Below the pieces are notes generated by a model that was not told the origin of the DNA, did not search any database, and was given only the letters and a program-made list of their open reading frames with translations. A DNA stretch of 64,000 nt from Agelaius tricolor (taxonomy: Eukaryota; Chordata; Aves; Passeriformes; Icteridae): NCBI GenBank assembly GCA_023055355.1, contig JALJCS010000001.1:69605381-69669380 (forward strand), written 5' to 3'. The translations under genes were made by a program, and so were the position numbers. Below are positions 14,638-26,800 of the stretch, piece by piece (the stretch's first letter is position 1; each line of letters begins with the position of its first letter).

Positions 14638-15720
14638 CTTGCATGTAACTTGTAATCTTTTACTTGTCCTTCCTCCAACTCTGGCTCCTGGCTTTTCAAA
14701 TGTTATCTCTAATTTCTATTCCAAGCCTTTTCTTTATTGTACGGTTTATTCTTTCTATAGTATCCTTCATAGTCTGTTGCTTAGACCTCTTTATGCTATC
14801 TGGTGTGTAAGTATTCACAGCTTCTCATTTGAGACTTCATTCCTGCTTGCTTTTCTTCTGTTGATACAGTTTTTGATTCTCTTTGCATTTCCTTATTGTT
14901 ATATTCCTATCCTGCTGACAGGACTGTCAGCAGCAATATTTACTACTTTTGCTGCTTCTTTTGTATTCTAGACTACTTATAATAAAATCTTAATCACCTT
15001 CTCCATATTTTTCACCTGCTTTTATGAGAATTTCCTCCATTTTTGCAGCTTAATTATATCACATATTGCCAGCGCCAGGTTCTTCTCATCACCCTTGACA
15101 TAAACTTTGAGCCCTTCTCTTCTTCTGCCACCCCTTTCCATACAAATTATTTCAACTGGTTTTATTCCTGAAGGTCGTGCTCAAAGAATAAAAGAATTTG
15201 ACAAGGACTATTTATTTTTCCATTTTCTGTCCTTGGAAATAGAAGTTTCTTCCTTATGCTCCTTCTTTTCTCAGCACTGGTTCATTTCCCTTATGCCTCA
15301 TTTTTTGTTTTTTCTGACCTTCTGCTCACAGCACAGCCTGCCATCATAAGTAACCTCACTGTCATGGGATCTAATGCTTAAAAGAGGAGAGCAAGAGGAC
15401 AGTTTTGCCAGAGGACTGGTGTGTCTCTGGACTTTGTGCTGGGGTTAGGAGGAGCATTTGCTATGTTGGACACATTTCTGTGCATCTCTCCTCCCTTGAT
15501 ATTTTTGTATTTGCCCTTTGCTTTCCCCTCCACTACTCTTTCTCTATATTCCTCCCACACAGTTCATTCCTTTTTACACTTCCATATCCCACTCCTCACC
15601 TCACTAACATAATTTTTTCTGTCTTCAGCTTTGCTAGTGTCCCCTGCTTTTTTTCTCTCCTCCCCGCCTTCCCTTCTGTTTCCACAGCCAGTTGGATTCC
15701 TCGTCACTGATATACCATTG
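14638..15720. other. Pyrimidine-rich + strand block
   Basis: The + strand is strongly enriched in C and T for about 1.1 kb and carries several open frames of 60-110 codons rich in Leu, Phe and Ser. Sustained strand asymmetry of this kind often marks an old antisense or sense repeat eroded beyond recognition, but I could not match a family. The open frames are best explained by base composition. A 14-bp tandem duplication follows at 15775-15802. Confidence 0.4.
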
Positions 15721-15774
15721 TAGTCCATGAATCCTTTTCACATGGTCTAGCATCTTTCTCCAAGGTCTTGCAGT

Positions 15775-15802
15775 GAGGATAACTCACTGAGGATAACTCA
15801 CT
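15775..15802. repeat. 14-bp tandem duplication
   Basis: GAGGATAACTCACT occurs twice head to tail with no mismatch, a recent replication-slippage type duplication. Confidence 0.9.
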
Positions 15803-16687
15803 CTCATTCCAGCTCTGCCATTTCTCCTGCTCAGTGTTGCTGAGCAGAGCAGCTGGTAAGATGCACCTGTGTTCCTCTCCTCCTTTGGCTGCCATGCTGA
15901 TTTCCTTCTCCCTGGGATGGTTCTCCTGACAAGCTTTTCCTTCACCTTCTTCCTACCTCTCTTTCTGGAGTGAGTTTCATGTCCATTGCCCCATAAGAAG
16001 TCAGCCTTCTTCTCAGGGACTGAATTAAGCAGGGAAAAAATGAGGGATGCTTTCTCCTTTGCTTTAGTGCCAGAGCTGTCTCTGACCTGCATCATTTAAT
16101 AGCTCTAAAGGTTTTTCTACAGAGTGTGCTCAAATAGCTTTTTTTTCCCCAAGGGAAAAAGAAGCACCAGGTGGCAGTTTGACGATCAAAATTTGCTTAG
16201 CCTGATTTTATTTCTTTGCTAACCTGTGCAGAAGTGGAAAAGATCTCATAATACTGTGCAGCTTGTGTAATAAAATTACATTTATGTCTGTCATCTTTGA
16301 ATTTTAATGTAGTGGAAATGGGAGAGAAACTATCCTATCTATTTACAGAGAGCAGTGGCTTCTTGAATGACCATTACTTCAGTGCAAGTTGAGGGTAGGG
16401 GGAGAATCTTTGTCACTCATCTTCTGTAAAGAGCTCCAAGATAAGGAGCAGTCAAAAAAGCAAATTCAAAGTCACTAAAATGATTTTCTAGTGAGTTTCT
16501 TAAGTCAAGACCTGAGAGCAAATCACACTTGGTCAGCTCCATAAATCCCTATGTTCAGAGGATGAGTGTCTTTGTGCTATCTTGGTCTCTTTCAGCTTTA
16601 GAAAGGATACAGTAGCCCTAGTAAAGGTAGAGAAAGGGAATCAAAAAAGTTGGTGATAGAAAACTGTGGGGAGGGGGGAGATAGAAT

Positions 16688-16965
16688 GTGAGAAAATAAA
16701 CATAGCACAGAAGGGAATCTCACCCCTGAGGAGTTGCAGCTGTGCTAATTACCAGAGATTAGGAGCAGGCCTGCCCTTAACAGGCCACAGCTGTGTCCAG
16801 TGAGGATGATTGCTATAAAGGAGGGGGTGAGCTGGATGAGGAGGGAGTTGGAGTTTTTTGGCTGTGCTGTGAAGAAGAAGGAGGAGTCAGTGCTGTGAGG
16901 AGCTGCCCATGAGAAATCACCAAGAAGGTATGGAACTTTTGCAATAAGATGATAACAGAAAACTA
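16688..16965 (+). repeat. Unclassified interspersed repeat, probably LTR-like
   Basis: This GC-richer block stands out from its AT-rich surroundings. It includes AATCTCACCCCTGAGGAGTT and AGGCCTGCCCTTAACAGGCC, a TATAAAG box at about 16813, and a late AATAAG close to a polyadenylation signal at about 16942. That order (promoter box, then about 130 bases, then a poly-A-like signal) suggests an LTR, and the sequence resembles repeats I associate with songbird genomes. I could not fix TG/CA ends or a target duplication, so both the borders and the class are uncertain. Confidence 0.45.
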
Positions 16966-19223
16966 CTTCTGTATGAGCAGAAACAAAGCAGACTGGGAGG
17001 CTGTGGGGTAGAAGGGAGGGAAGCTGAAGGAAGATGTGGGAAGTCTAAATTCACAGACTTAGATGGGAAAGTTAATTATGGGATTGTTATTCAATGTTTA
17101 TCAGAACGGAAGAACTAAGGCAACTGAAGGAAGATAGCAGTCTCTGGTTCTTAAATCCCTGATCTGGTGGGTTGCTGGAAGCTGACTACTCATATCATAA
17201 AAGGCTTGTACTGTCTGTGTACTGCTCAACCTGTTCTTTTCCTTGGTGTTTGCCTCAGCTATGTTGGGGTAGGATAGTAAGCAGACTTAGTAAATGAGTC
17301 TTGAGTCTGAATCACATACAGCAGCTCTTACTTCTTTGACTAGGGACACACGTATTTTGTGTTTTTATTGCAGCAGTGTTCTTATAAAATGGCTAAATGG
17401 TTTATGTGAATAATCAGGTGTTCACTAGTGTCCAGACTAGAAAATTAGAAGCAATAAACATGCAGGAGGCTTGCTGTATTCTTAGTGGGTCATGGTGTCA
17501 TTGTGTAAGAAATTTACTTAACTTCTGAAAGATGAAGTTCTTTTTCTTCAAGCAGTCCAAAGTTGTTGTTTCAGAAGGAAGATGCACATAAATGAGTGCT
17601 GTAGTTTTTGCAGGGATAAGGAAAACGTTATTTGCTGCCACTAATTGCATGCTTAATGAGATACTGGAAGAGTTCTGTTGGAGGTCTTGAGAGACTTCAA
17701 ATTAGTCCTTCCTTCATAACATCTGGGGCAGTGTCTGCAGTCAGTTCTCGGGAAGAAAGTCTAATGTGAGTGTTTGTAGTAGGTTGTTTTCAGAGCCACA
17801 TGGCTTTTGCTGCCTTGGGCAAAACGTCAGCTCACTACCCATTTGCTTCGAGTCAAAGTCTGTTTAGAGAAGGATTATATTCATTGGAAGATAAATGCAT
17901 AGTGCCACATGCTTAACTTCTTATGTTGGTAAATATTAACGAGTTACTAATTTCTTCATCTGATAACAACCTAATGTTGTTTCCAAAGCTTTCTTACAAA
18001 ATTCATCTGATTTCTTATGGGTTGCTGTAAGAGCATATTTACCATACCTTGTTTATATTTCTATCCCTCTTACCAAATTCTGTATCTTGCTTTAAGTCAC
18101 CCTTTTGAGCCTTTCTGACCTGTATTGGTCCTTATTGAGGGAAATGTGATTTTGCTGCATTCGTTGTCTCATTAAAGGATTTTTCATATTTAATAGAAGA
18201 ATGAGGAAATAGCAGGCTATAGATTACAGAACTGAATTTTTTATCCAGTTGCAGTCTGATCCTGAGAGTATGAGAAGAATCTTGTAGTAGGCGTTTAATG
18301 ACTTGGGAGACTGCCAGTGAACATCTTGTTTTAGCTTGCTTCACACATTAGATTTATCTAATGTGTGGCTGAAGATTGCAGAAGATTTGGGTAAAAAGTA
18401 GAAACCTATGAGCAAAAGCAGAACAAATTTAACGGGTAATTGTGTTAATGAACTCTAAGAATGTTCTAGTGTTGTGCTTCCAGAGTGAAATGCTGAATTT
18501 ATTGTAAACAGCTGTCAACAGAGTAACTATAGAAAGAGTTCTTGAGTAAAAACTCTGAAAGAGTAATATTTCTAAATTAATCTTATTTGGAAACAATATA
18601 TAAGAAACCTGATCTATGTGCACAACTTTTACCATTTTAAACAAACCCAAGTTAATAAAAGGAAGTTAAAACCCCTAAATAATACATTATCTCTTGCTGT
18701 CTGCAGGCATGTTTCTCATTTGGAGTGTGGTATTAGACTCAATTTACACTTGCAACTGCAGGCTTGCGTATTAGCTTGTTTAAGTAGAGGTAAGACATCT
18801 AAGACATTAAAGCACGTAGTTGTATACATCAAAGTTTAATGGATGCTGTCATTCAGAACTAAAGCAGTTTTAACTTGATTCCCATAAGGAGCAGAGATTT
18901 ATGCTTAATATGTTTTGAATTCATACCTCTGTTTGATTTAATTTTCTTTTTAAAGAGGACCAAGAAGACCTTAAGTATAAATTATGTATCTAAAAGCCTG
19001 TATCCCAGTCTTGAGTAAGTAGAATGAAGCATATGAAGGATATGAGCATAACCATTAGGGTTGTGTTTAGTTGGTTACTTGCCTGGGTTTTTTCCCTGTT
19101 TTTTCTTTTTTCTTTTCCCACATTAATTATAAAAAAGTACTATTTTCTTTTAAACTCTAAATGCTAAAATACATACAAGTTATCACATAAGTGTAATGGA
19201 AAACTTAATGGGATTTACAAGAC

Positions 19224-19778
19224 TGTGTTATTCCTCCATGAAAAATCTTTCTGTGATTCAACATCATGGAAATGGTATATAATAGAATTGTATCCCAGCT
19301 GGAGGCTGCTGTTTTGTTGGTGGATCAACCTTCTTTGGTCCAGATTAGGGCATAGGCACTTAATTGAGTTTCTTCTGGGTATCTCAGAGCATGGGCTTTA
19401 TGCTGGCTTTAGGCAGACAGGTGTCCTCATTCTGGCTGTGACGGGGTTGATTTTTGCACAAGAACCACCTCATGCCATTTTCCAGGAATGGGGGAAGGGC
19501 TCCCTTTTGGGTCTGTGTTATCAGATCCCCTATGATGTGGTGGTGAGCATTTGCATATGAATAATTCACCTCTCTTGCACACGCTCTTGTTATTAATATT
19601 GTTGGTGTTTTCAGTAAATTGTTCTTGTCTCAAGCCTGAATTTTGCCTTTTGTGCCATCAATTCTCTCCAGCCCTCCAGAGGGGTTGGGCAAGAGGGCGG
19701 AATGAGCAACTGCCACGTGGTTTGAAGTGGTTTTGGTGGGAACACTAAATTGGAGAATACCATTCCTAAACCATGACA
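19224..19778 (-). mobile_element. Solo LTR of an avian endogenous retrovirus, minus strand
   Basis: Read on the minus strand, this starts TGTCATGGTTTAGG and continues into a TTTAGTGTTCCCACCAAAAC block. That opening belongs to a widespread bird ERV LTR family, probably ERVL-like. A candidate 3' end is AACACA, giving TG...CA ends and a length of 555 bp. The flanks CAAGAC (19218-19223) and CAAGAT (19779-19784) form a near-perfect 6-bp repeat that would be the target duplication with one change. No internal gag, pol or env sequence is present, so this is a solo LTR. The start near 19778 is more secure than the other end. Overlapping short reading frames are incidental. Confidence 0.65.
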
Positions 19779-20689
19779 CAAGATAGCTGATACCTGATCT
19801 GGCAAACAGCCCCTGGATACAAAATTAAGCTAAGTTAGTTATTTTTTTCCAAACAGTTTTTGAATTACAAAAGAGTGTTTTGTTAGTACTTTGTATTATC
19901 AGAAGAGTGCCTTCTTAAAATGCTATTGGACATAATGATAAATTATTTTTAGATTGTTGTCTCATTATAACTGTTGATTTATATTCCTGTAGATTTCTGT
20001 ATTGGAGAAATAATTGTCTGCAAGTTGAGAACATGGATGTGAGAGTACTGAGTAGCAGCACACCTGACCTTGAATAATACACCAAGTCCTTTTACAAAGC
20101 AGGGGTAGATTTAAATTCTAAAGTTGGATTTGTAACTTGCAGCTTGCACACTTGAGAAGCTGCATTTTTTGGCCCTTTCCTGGGAAGGGGCTGGGCTGCC
20201 TTCCTTCAGGTTGTAGGGAGTCACCTCTTTTTACCTGGAATACTGTCTTGAGGTGCTCAAGCTGTGTCTCTCCAGGTGCTGAGCCCCTTGTGTTCAGCGG
20301 GGCAGAGCAGTGGAGAGGACTGAAGCCATGTTTGCTACTTGGTGGGAGTGCTCTGGTTCTTGAGAGGGGAGATGCTGGCAGTCTCACAACCAATTTATTA
20401 TGGAGCCAAATCTGTTATGCATCATCTGAGAAAGCCCCTCCCATTGAATTTTACAGGTGGTTTTGGCAGAAACTTTGGATCTTGGGTATAGGTGTTGGAT
20501 CAACTCAGCATTGTCACACTTGATGCACTCTGGTTCTAGCAAATGTGGGCAATTTTCATACCATAGGATAGAGAACTTCAGGATAAGAAGTAGAGGCTCA
20601 GAATTGCACTTTTCTCTGAGCCAAACAAACACATTCACTAAGTTGGGAGGCTGGTTATTGTAACTGTTCAGATGGAAGAAGTTGTTAGG

Positions 20690-20695
20690 TGGAAG
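20690..20695. repeat. Target-site duplication, left copy (TGGAAG)
   Basis: This hexamer is identical to 21063-21068 and directly flanks the TG...CA ends of the LTR between them. Six-base duplications are typical of beta-like (ERVK-class) retroviral integration. Confidence 0.8.
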
Positions 20696-21062
20696 TGGAG
20701 CTATGATATTTTCTGAAAAATCCATTTGCTAGGATTTTTCTCCTGAGAAGCCTCAGAGGAGAAGAAAAACAATAATCATCTGCTGCTGTGGAATGCAACA
20801 GGTGCATCTTTGATTGGTCCATGTTGGTTGTTTCTAATTAATGGCCAATCACAGTCAGCTGGCTCGGACTCTCTGAGAGTCACGAGCTTTTGTTATCATT
20901 CCACTTCTTTCAAGCCTTCTGATGAAATCCTTTTTTTTTATTATTTTAGTGTAGTTTTAATATATATATATATCTCATAAAATAATAAATCAGCCTTCTG
21001 AAACATAGAGTCAAGATTGTCATCTCTTCCCTCATCCTAGGATCCCTGTGAACACCACCACA
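20696..21062 (+). mobile_element. Solo LTR, avian ERVK-like, with intact target duplication
   Basis: The 367-bp element begins TGGAGC and ends CACCACCACA, and is bounded by identical TGGAAG hexamers. Its 3' half has an AT-rich U3/R-like region with a (TA)6 run at 20961-20972. This is followed by AATAATAAATCAGCC, an AATAAA-type polyadenylation signal, and then CCTCATCCTAGGATCCCTGT. That tail closely resembles LTRs I know from songbird genomes. No internal retroviral sequence remains, so recombination between two LTRs probably removed it. It lies in the same sense as CDK19, so its poly-A signal could act on the host transcript. Confidence 0.85.
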
Positions 21063-21068
21063 TGGAAG
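21063..21068. repeat. Target-site duplication, right copy (TGGAAG)
   Basis: Identical to 20690-20695. The perfect match argues that the insertion is not very old. Confidence 0.8.
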
Positions 21069-22459
21069 TTTTTTCAAGATCTGTGGTTTTTGGTTTTTTT
21101 TATTGGTAATTTCAAATAACTTGTTTCACAATTTGTGTTTATACTGTATAAAATGTGGAAAATGGCAAATAATCACAATAATGAAAAAATTGCTTTAATA
21201 ATGGAAGCAGTCAATCAAGTCAATTAATCAAAGAGTCAGTTAAGTAGAGGAGATAAGTAAACTTTGGGGGAAAAATAGACTGTAAAAATATTATCTTTGC
21301 AGGATAGTATTGCAATCCCTGCCCAATATTTTGTATAAATTAGAAATTTATTACCTTTTGAGAGATGCGTCACTATGGTGCCATAGTTAATTGAGGTTGG
21401 AAAAACATGCTTTTTGGCTGTTCTTTGCTAAAGAATTGTTTGTCTTGCTCTGGTTCATATACCATTTATCTTTCTGAAATCAGCTTGAGTGGAAAATCTT
21501 TGAAAAATGGACTATCAGCATTGATGTCTACTCATCCTATTTGCCCTTCTGCAAGAGTTTTAGAGCACCTCAGTTGCCATCACTGTTTATTCACTATGAG
21601 ATACAGTGCTAGAGCAAGATGATAACTGGGTTGTCAGGAATTCAGAAGTGTGGAAATGTTAGAATAGGACCTGCAAGAGAAAACTGGTTACAGTTTAAAA
21701 CTCCGGAGTGAATGTGTGGGTTTGGGAATGATGTGATGCTACTTGTGATGTGTTGTATTCCCTCTCTCCCATTTTAATATAGCTTTAGGTTTAAGAGTCT
21801 TTGTTAGTTTGATGGGAAACTCCTTTATCCTTTCAGTAACAGAAGAAATTTCTAGTCAGCCTAAAAGCAAATTCAGGGTGTCTTAAAATCTTCAGAAAGG
21901 ACAAACATTCACTGTTACTTTTTCAGCAAGTTACTTTCAGTTTAGTTGTTGGTGTTATCTGAGTGGTTGGATGTTCTTTTATTGTAGGCCAAATAAGGAG
22001 AAAAATCTCTGTAGAGAGAGATAGAGCTTTAACTTATCTATACCTTTCAGTTGGGAGGAAAATGGTTATTGCTAAATCTGAGCCAGACTGACCCAAATGA
22101 AATACACAGCTACCTTTTAAAAGAAGAGAGTGTAGAATTCAATTGTCCTAAAGGAAATGAAGTTTCCTTTACAAAGATGTGCAAATTCAATAATAATTCA
22201 GATTTATTTTGTTGAAAAATATGAAAATAAATTATATATCTAATATGTGCATTGGAGCAAATTGTGTGTTCTTAATGTCAGCATTTCCTTATATAGTTGT
22301 ATGAAAAATTGAGAAATTTCTTGCATTGGAAGTAATTTTACAGTTGTCCTTTATCTCTATTATTAAGAAATCTGTGCTCTGGTCTATGATATTGGTAAGA
22401 AATGGAAAGGATTTTTATACTTGTAGTTCTGCTTGTGTGCTTCAAGATAAATGCCAAAG

Positions 22460-22495
22460 TTTTTTTTTGGTTTTTTTTTCTTTTTTTTTTTTTTT
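22460..22495. repeat. Poly-T tract
   Basis: T runs of 9, 9 and 15 are separated by GG and C. Simple sequence, with no recognised element attached. Confidence 0.85.
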
Positions 22496-23254
22496 CTGGA
22501 GACCTTAAGAATTAAAAATGCAGCTATCCTAGTTTCTCTTCCTTTAGCTGAGTTAAAATGTAATACTTCCAAGATGTCTTTTGCCAAGCTTTTGTTTCAG
22601 AATAATAATGTTATTTAGCAATGCCAGATCATTTTCAGCTCCTGAAATGAAAATATTTATAGAATAAATACTTTCTTAATCCTTCTCATAGGAGGAGGGT
22701 GGGGCACATTTTTGCCTTCTTCCTGTCCTAACATTTGGCAGTTTACTGGTTTCTATTTTTTTTTTTTTTAAACATACTTGATCTTTCTCTTCTGGTAGTC
22801 TGAAGCCCTCACAGCCTGGGGACTGTATGCTTTGAAGAGATGCAAGTGTGAAAAAAGGTTGAAGAATGTCTAAGGCATGTTTGAAGGGATCTTTTAATTT
22901 GAAGGACTGCTCGGGATCAAACTGGTCAAAATCAGATACATGTATAGGAAGAATTAGAGGGAAGAAGAGAACCTGCATGGGCTCTGCTTAGAGTCTGTTT
23001 TGAATTACTTTAACTTGTTAATTTTAATTTGCAGTGTTCCTTGGAGTAAACTCAGGCAGCCCTCCTAGCAGTTTGTGTAAGAATGGCAGTTGTTAATTTT
23101 TTGGCATTTTACTCTACCTCCCCTACTTGGTTTTGCATGCCAAAGGCGGACCAAGGACTTACCAGACCAAAGTATGAAGAATATATCCTTTCTAAAGTAG
23201 AGCTTAAGCTAATGCTTAAACTTTTACCTTTCTTTTTAGATTCTTTGGATGTAT

Positions 23255-23345
23255 CTTTTTTAGTGTTTTTTGGGGGTTTTTTTGTGGGTTTTTTTTTTGT
23301 ATGGCGTTTTTTTGTTTGGTTGGTTGGTTTTTTGTGTGTGTATGT
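23255..23345. repeat. T/G-rich low-complexity tract
   Basis: Alternating T and G runs, including TTGG repeats, ending in TGTGTGTGTATG. The apparent Phe/Val/Gly-rich reading frames through it are artefacts of composition. Confidence 0.85.
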
Positions 23346-23730
23346 CTCTATATTTCTCCATGTCTGTTTTTATGTTGCCTGCATCTTCCTGAGACCTCTT
23401 ATATAAGGGTCAGCCATGGAGAACTTAAAGCTGGAAGCAAACCCTCTATACCTGTTCAGTTTGAAGGTATTAATACAAAGTCTTTTGGTACTTCAGTTGT
23501 GCAGTAACTCTGTAATTTCTCCAAGTAGAAATGGGAGTCCAAACTGGAAAATCCCTAACTTTAGAATCAACTGCACTGCTAGAAAAAGCTGAATTTTGAG
23601 TAGTTTTCTAATGTGGTACCCTGTTTGAATTTGAATTCCCTTCTCTTTTCTTGATAACTTCAAGATCTGTAGCACAGTTAGCAAAGGATTGTTCTTACAT
23701 GTTAGATAAAATAAATAGCTGCCTATTTAT

Positions 23731-23818
23731 TTTTGTGGGTTTTTTTGTTTGTTCTGTTTTGTTTTGGGGGTTTTTTTGGGTTTTTTTTTTTTTTTTTTTT
23801 TTTTTTTGAGAGAGAGAG
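23731..23818. repeat. T/G-rich tract with T27 and (GA)n tail
   Basis: This is the longest homopolymer in the window: 27 T at 23781-23807, directly followed by GAGAGAGAGAG. The lead-in mixes T and G runs. Likely length-polymorphic, and a weak point for assembly. Confidence 0.88.
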
Positions 23819-26800
23819 GCCCATATATATTCCTCCCTGAGGGAGAAGCTGCAGCATGAGCTTGATATGATAATAGGCAGTAGAGGGTCTATAGAAAGGA
23901 TAATGTTAACAACACTGAGGGAGAGGATCTAGTATTGATCAATAGCCTCAAAACCAGGTGGAATTTTAAAAGAAGTAAAATTATGATCTTTATGTTCCTT
24001 CAAAAAGCCCAGCTTCAATTAAAAAAACCTTCAGTGACCCTAGGGCCTTCAAATAGATTCATCACAGAGGAGGCAGCTTTAAAATTCTGTAATGCGCAAC
24101 TGCTTTTATGAGCAATCAGCCTCATGCTTTGGCCTTTCTTGTGATTTCTTATGATCCACATTTCTGCCTCTTGGAGGTTTTTGTTCTAACCTTGAAAATG
24201 GTTCAGTGTAGTACAGTGTGCATTTCCATCACAGAAACTACCAGTGCTGTTCCAGATCAGTTGAAGTACGTAGATCAAAAGACTGAAGTAAACTATGTGA
24301 AAGGTGGGTACACCTCTTAGATGAGACTGCCCCCTGAATAATTTTTTTTAAGGTGGTTATGGGTTTTGTCATCACTGACACAGAAATACATGTGTGCTGC
24401 AAGATTTACTAGTGTCAGTCGTGACAGCACTGGTTTGTCTTTGTGTTTTCTCTAATTTTTCTTGGGTTTCCTTCACAGCAAAATGGAAGTGTCTGTCCTC
24501 ACCCTGCTTTTTTCAAATGGTAGCTAGAAAGCATTATTCATCCAGTGGCATAAAAGTATTTCTGGGCAAGATTTATTTCCTTGAGGAATATACTTTTTGA
24601 CTTGTGTTTAAATGTGCTAAGTGCTCTCAAAATTGATCACGTTGTTTATATTGGAAATACTGCAACTCTTCTCCCATTCACAGAAGTTGTCTCTCTCTTT
24701 GGGAGAAAAAAGGGAGAATTTTACCTAGCTCAAAAGATCAAGAGACTTCCTAGTTGCTTGTCTGCTTCTTGTAAAAGGAACTTGCATTTTATGGTGCTAG
24801 ATGATTTTCAGGCACAGTTCAAGTGTTTAAACGAAATTGCTGTAGGGCTTGCTGTCAATCATCTTTTCCATGTGCTGGAGATGAGTAAAAGCTCACTAAA
24901 CCCATTTTTCATGAAGGCTTCTACAAGAGCACACACTGTCTAGGGAATCTTAGTGGTGAGTTATATCAAATTCATCAACTAAATTTGTTGTCCAATGTTG
25001 CTAAAGAAGTAAATGAAATATGGTTTTCCCTACTATTGAGAAGCTATTCCTGAACCTTCCTGTTCATGAGATGCTAACTTGCAGGGTGATTTTAGCTCTT
25101 ATTAGCTGTCTTTCTGTTCTTCAGCCATGTTTATTATCTAGTGTAATGATTTCTTTCACCATTGATGCTCATATCTTTGTGTTTTAGTGGGTATCCATCC
25201 TATTTCTTTCAATATTTGATCAGTTACAGTAGTTGAGAAGTTACAGTAATTGAGAATTCCCCATTGAGAGATGGATTGTGTTGCTCCTTTGGTCACCCTT
25301 TACCTCTTTCTGGGAGAGTTCATCTTTTGTGTGGGTGTGGAGGGGGAGGTGTTTGAGCAGAGAAAACCACATAGAGTATTTAAAAAAAAATCACGGAAGC
25401 CTTTTATGTATTGTTATAAATACATTCCATTTTCTCCTGTAAGGACCTCAACTAGGATATCTAATATCAGATTTACCATCTCAATTTTCTTCATTGTTTT
25501 ATGGCAATCCAGTTCTATGATTTGTCACTTGCACCTGATGACTTTTCAGTCTATAGTAGAAATTCTTGGCTTTTAAGTGTGTGAATTCAGATTATGTGCT
25601 TTTGATTTAATCTTGTTTCTGTTACTCTTTGTTTACTCAGTCACAGAATAAAGTGGCATAAAAGATGATGCGTTATCACATTCCTTTTCTTCCTTGGAAA
25701 TGCTGCCTTTATTCATATAATTTCATTCACACACATGATGTTGATACTGAGATGGGTTTTATTAATAAACCACTTGTTCTTTGGTAACTCTTCAAATAGT
25801 TAATACATAGAGCTACTTTACCTTGAAATGTGTCCCATTGTCAGCTGCCCCTTTAGGGTATTTTTTTTCTCACCTTGGATGTATTCCAGTTGTCATTTTT
25901 CCCATCTGATGAAGTACTTGAAACTATTATAAGGTTGAAATTTGAACTCGGATCTTCTGCTTGAGTAGAAAATCAATTATCAGAGAAGAAAGGATAGTTC
26001 ATTTTCCACACATTTTTGTTTATGTTCATTGTTTCAAAATTGTTTTTTTGGCATGCTTTGGATTCACAAGTCTCCAAATGTCTCCTTTGTGCCCCTTTTT
26101 TGGATGTGTGTGATCTATTTGCTAATCATCTGATACCACCTCTGAGTTTTGCTTGTAAATGACTTGTGCTAGTTTTTACTTTCTTAAGGGTGAGGCATTT
26201 CTTTTATCAGTGTGTTCATTCCATGGTCAGTTATCGTAACTATTACTGAAAACTGAGGTAAAAATAACAGATTTTTTTTCTTTGTTTTATGATATCCCAC
26301 TTTGACTTGCTTAATCTTGTATACTCTCTTGTGCTCCTCCTCTGACTAGACAACCTTTACTCTTTACTTGGATTTTTTATGCAAAGTCTACCTCAGCATG
26401 ACTACTGACATTTTACATTTCCAAGGCTTCAAGCTTCTATACCAATACTGTTGCCAACTTAACTTTTTTTCAGGCATCAGAGATTTTCACATTATCACCT
26501 TCTGCTGCTATAAGAGACATTGACTTGTGAGGGAAATTCTCACAGTGTGCATTGTGGAGAACTTATTATTCATCGGACAGTTGAAGAAATTACTAGCAAT
26601 TCTGTATATAGCAGATACCATTTGGAAATCCTAGAGCTGTTCCATGCTATTTGGGCTATCCAAAAGCATAATTTTAAACTTTAGGCTGTGGCATCAGCTA
26701 AGAATGGTGATAAACAAAGATGCTTGTACAATTCTCTTGTTAATACTTTTAATAATAATCATTATAATCTGTTTTGATGAAAGCCATTGTACAGGTCAGT

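Noticed and set aside
23083..23507. Hydrophobic Phe/Val-rich reading frames
   Set aside because: They are produced by the T/G low-complexity tract at 23255-23345.
24581..24943. 120-codon + strand frame
   Set aside because: No recognisable domain, no splice context, and a length within chance expectation for 64 kb in six frames.
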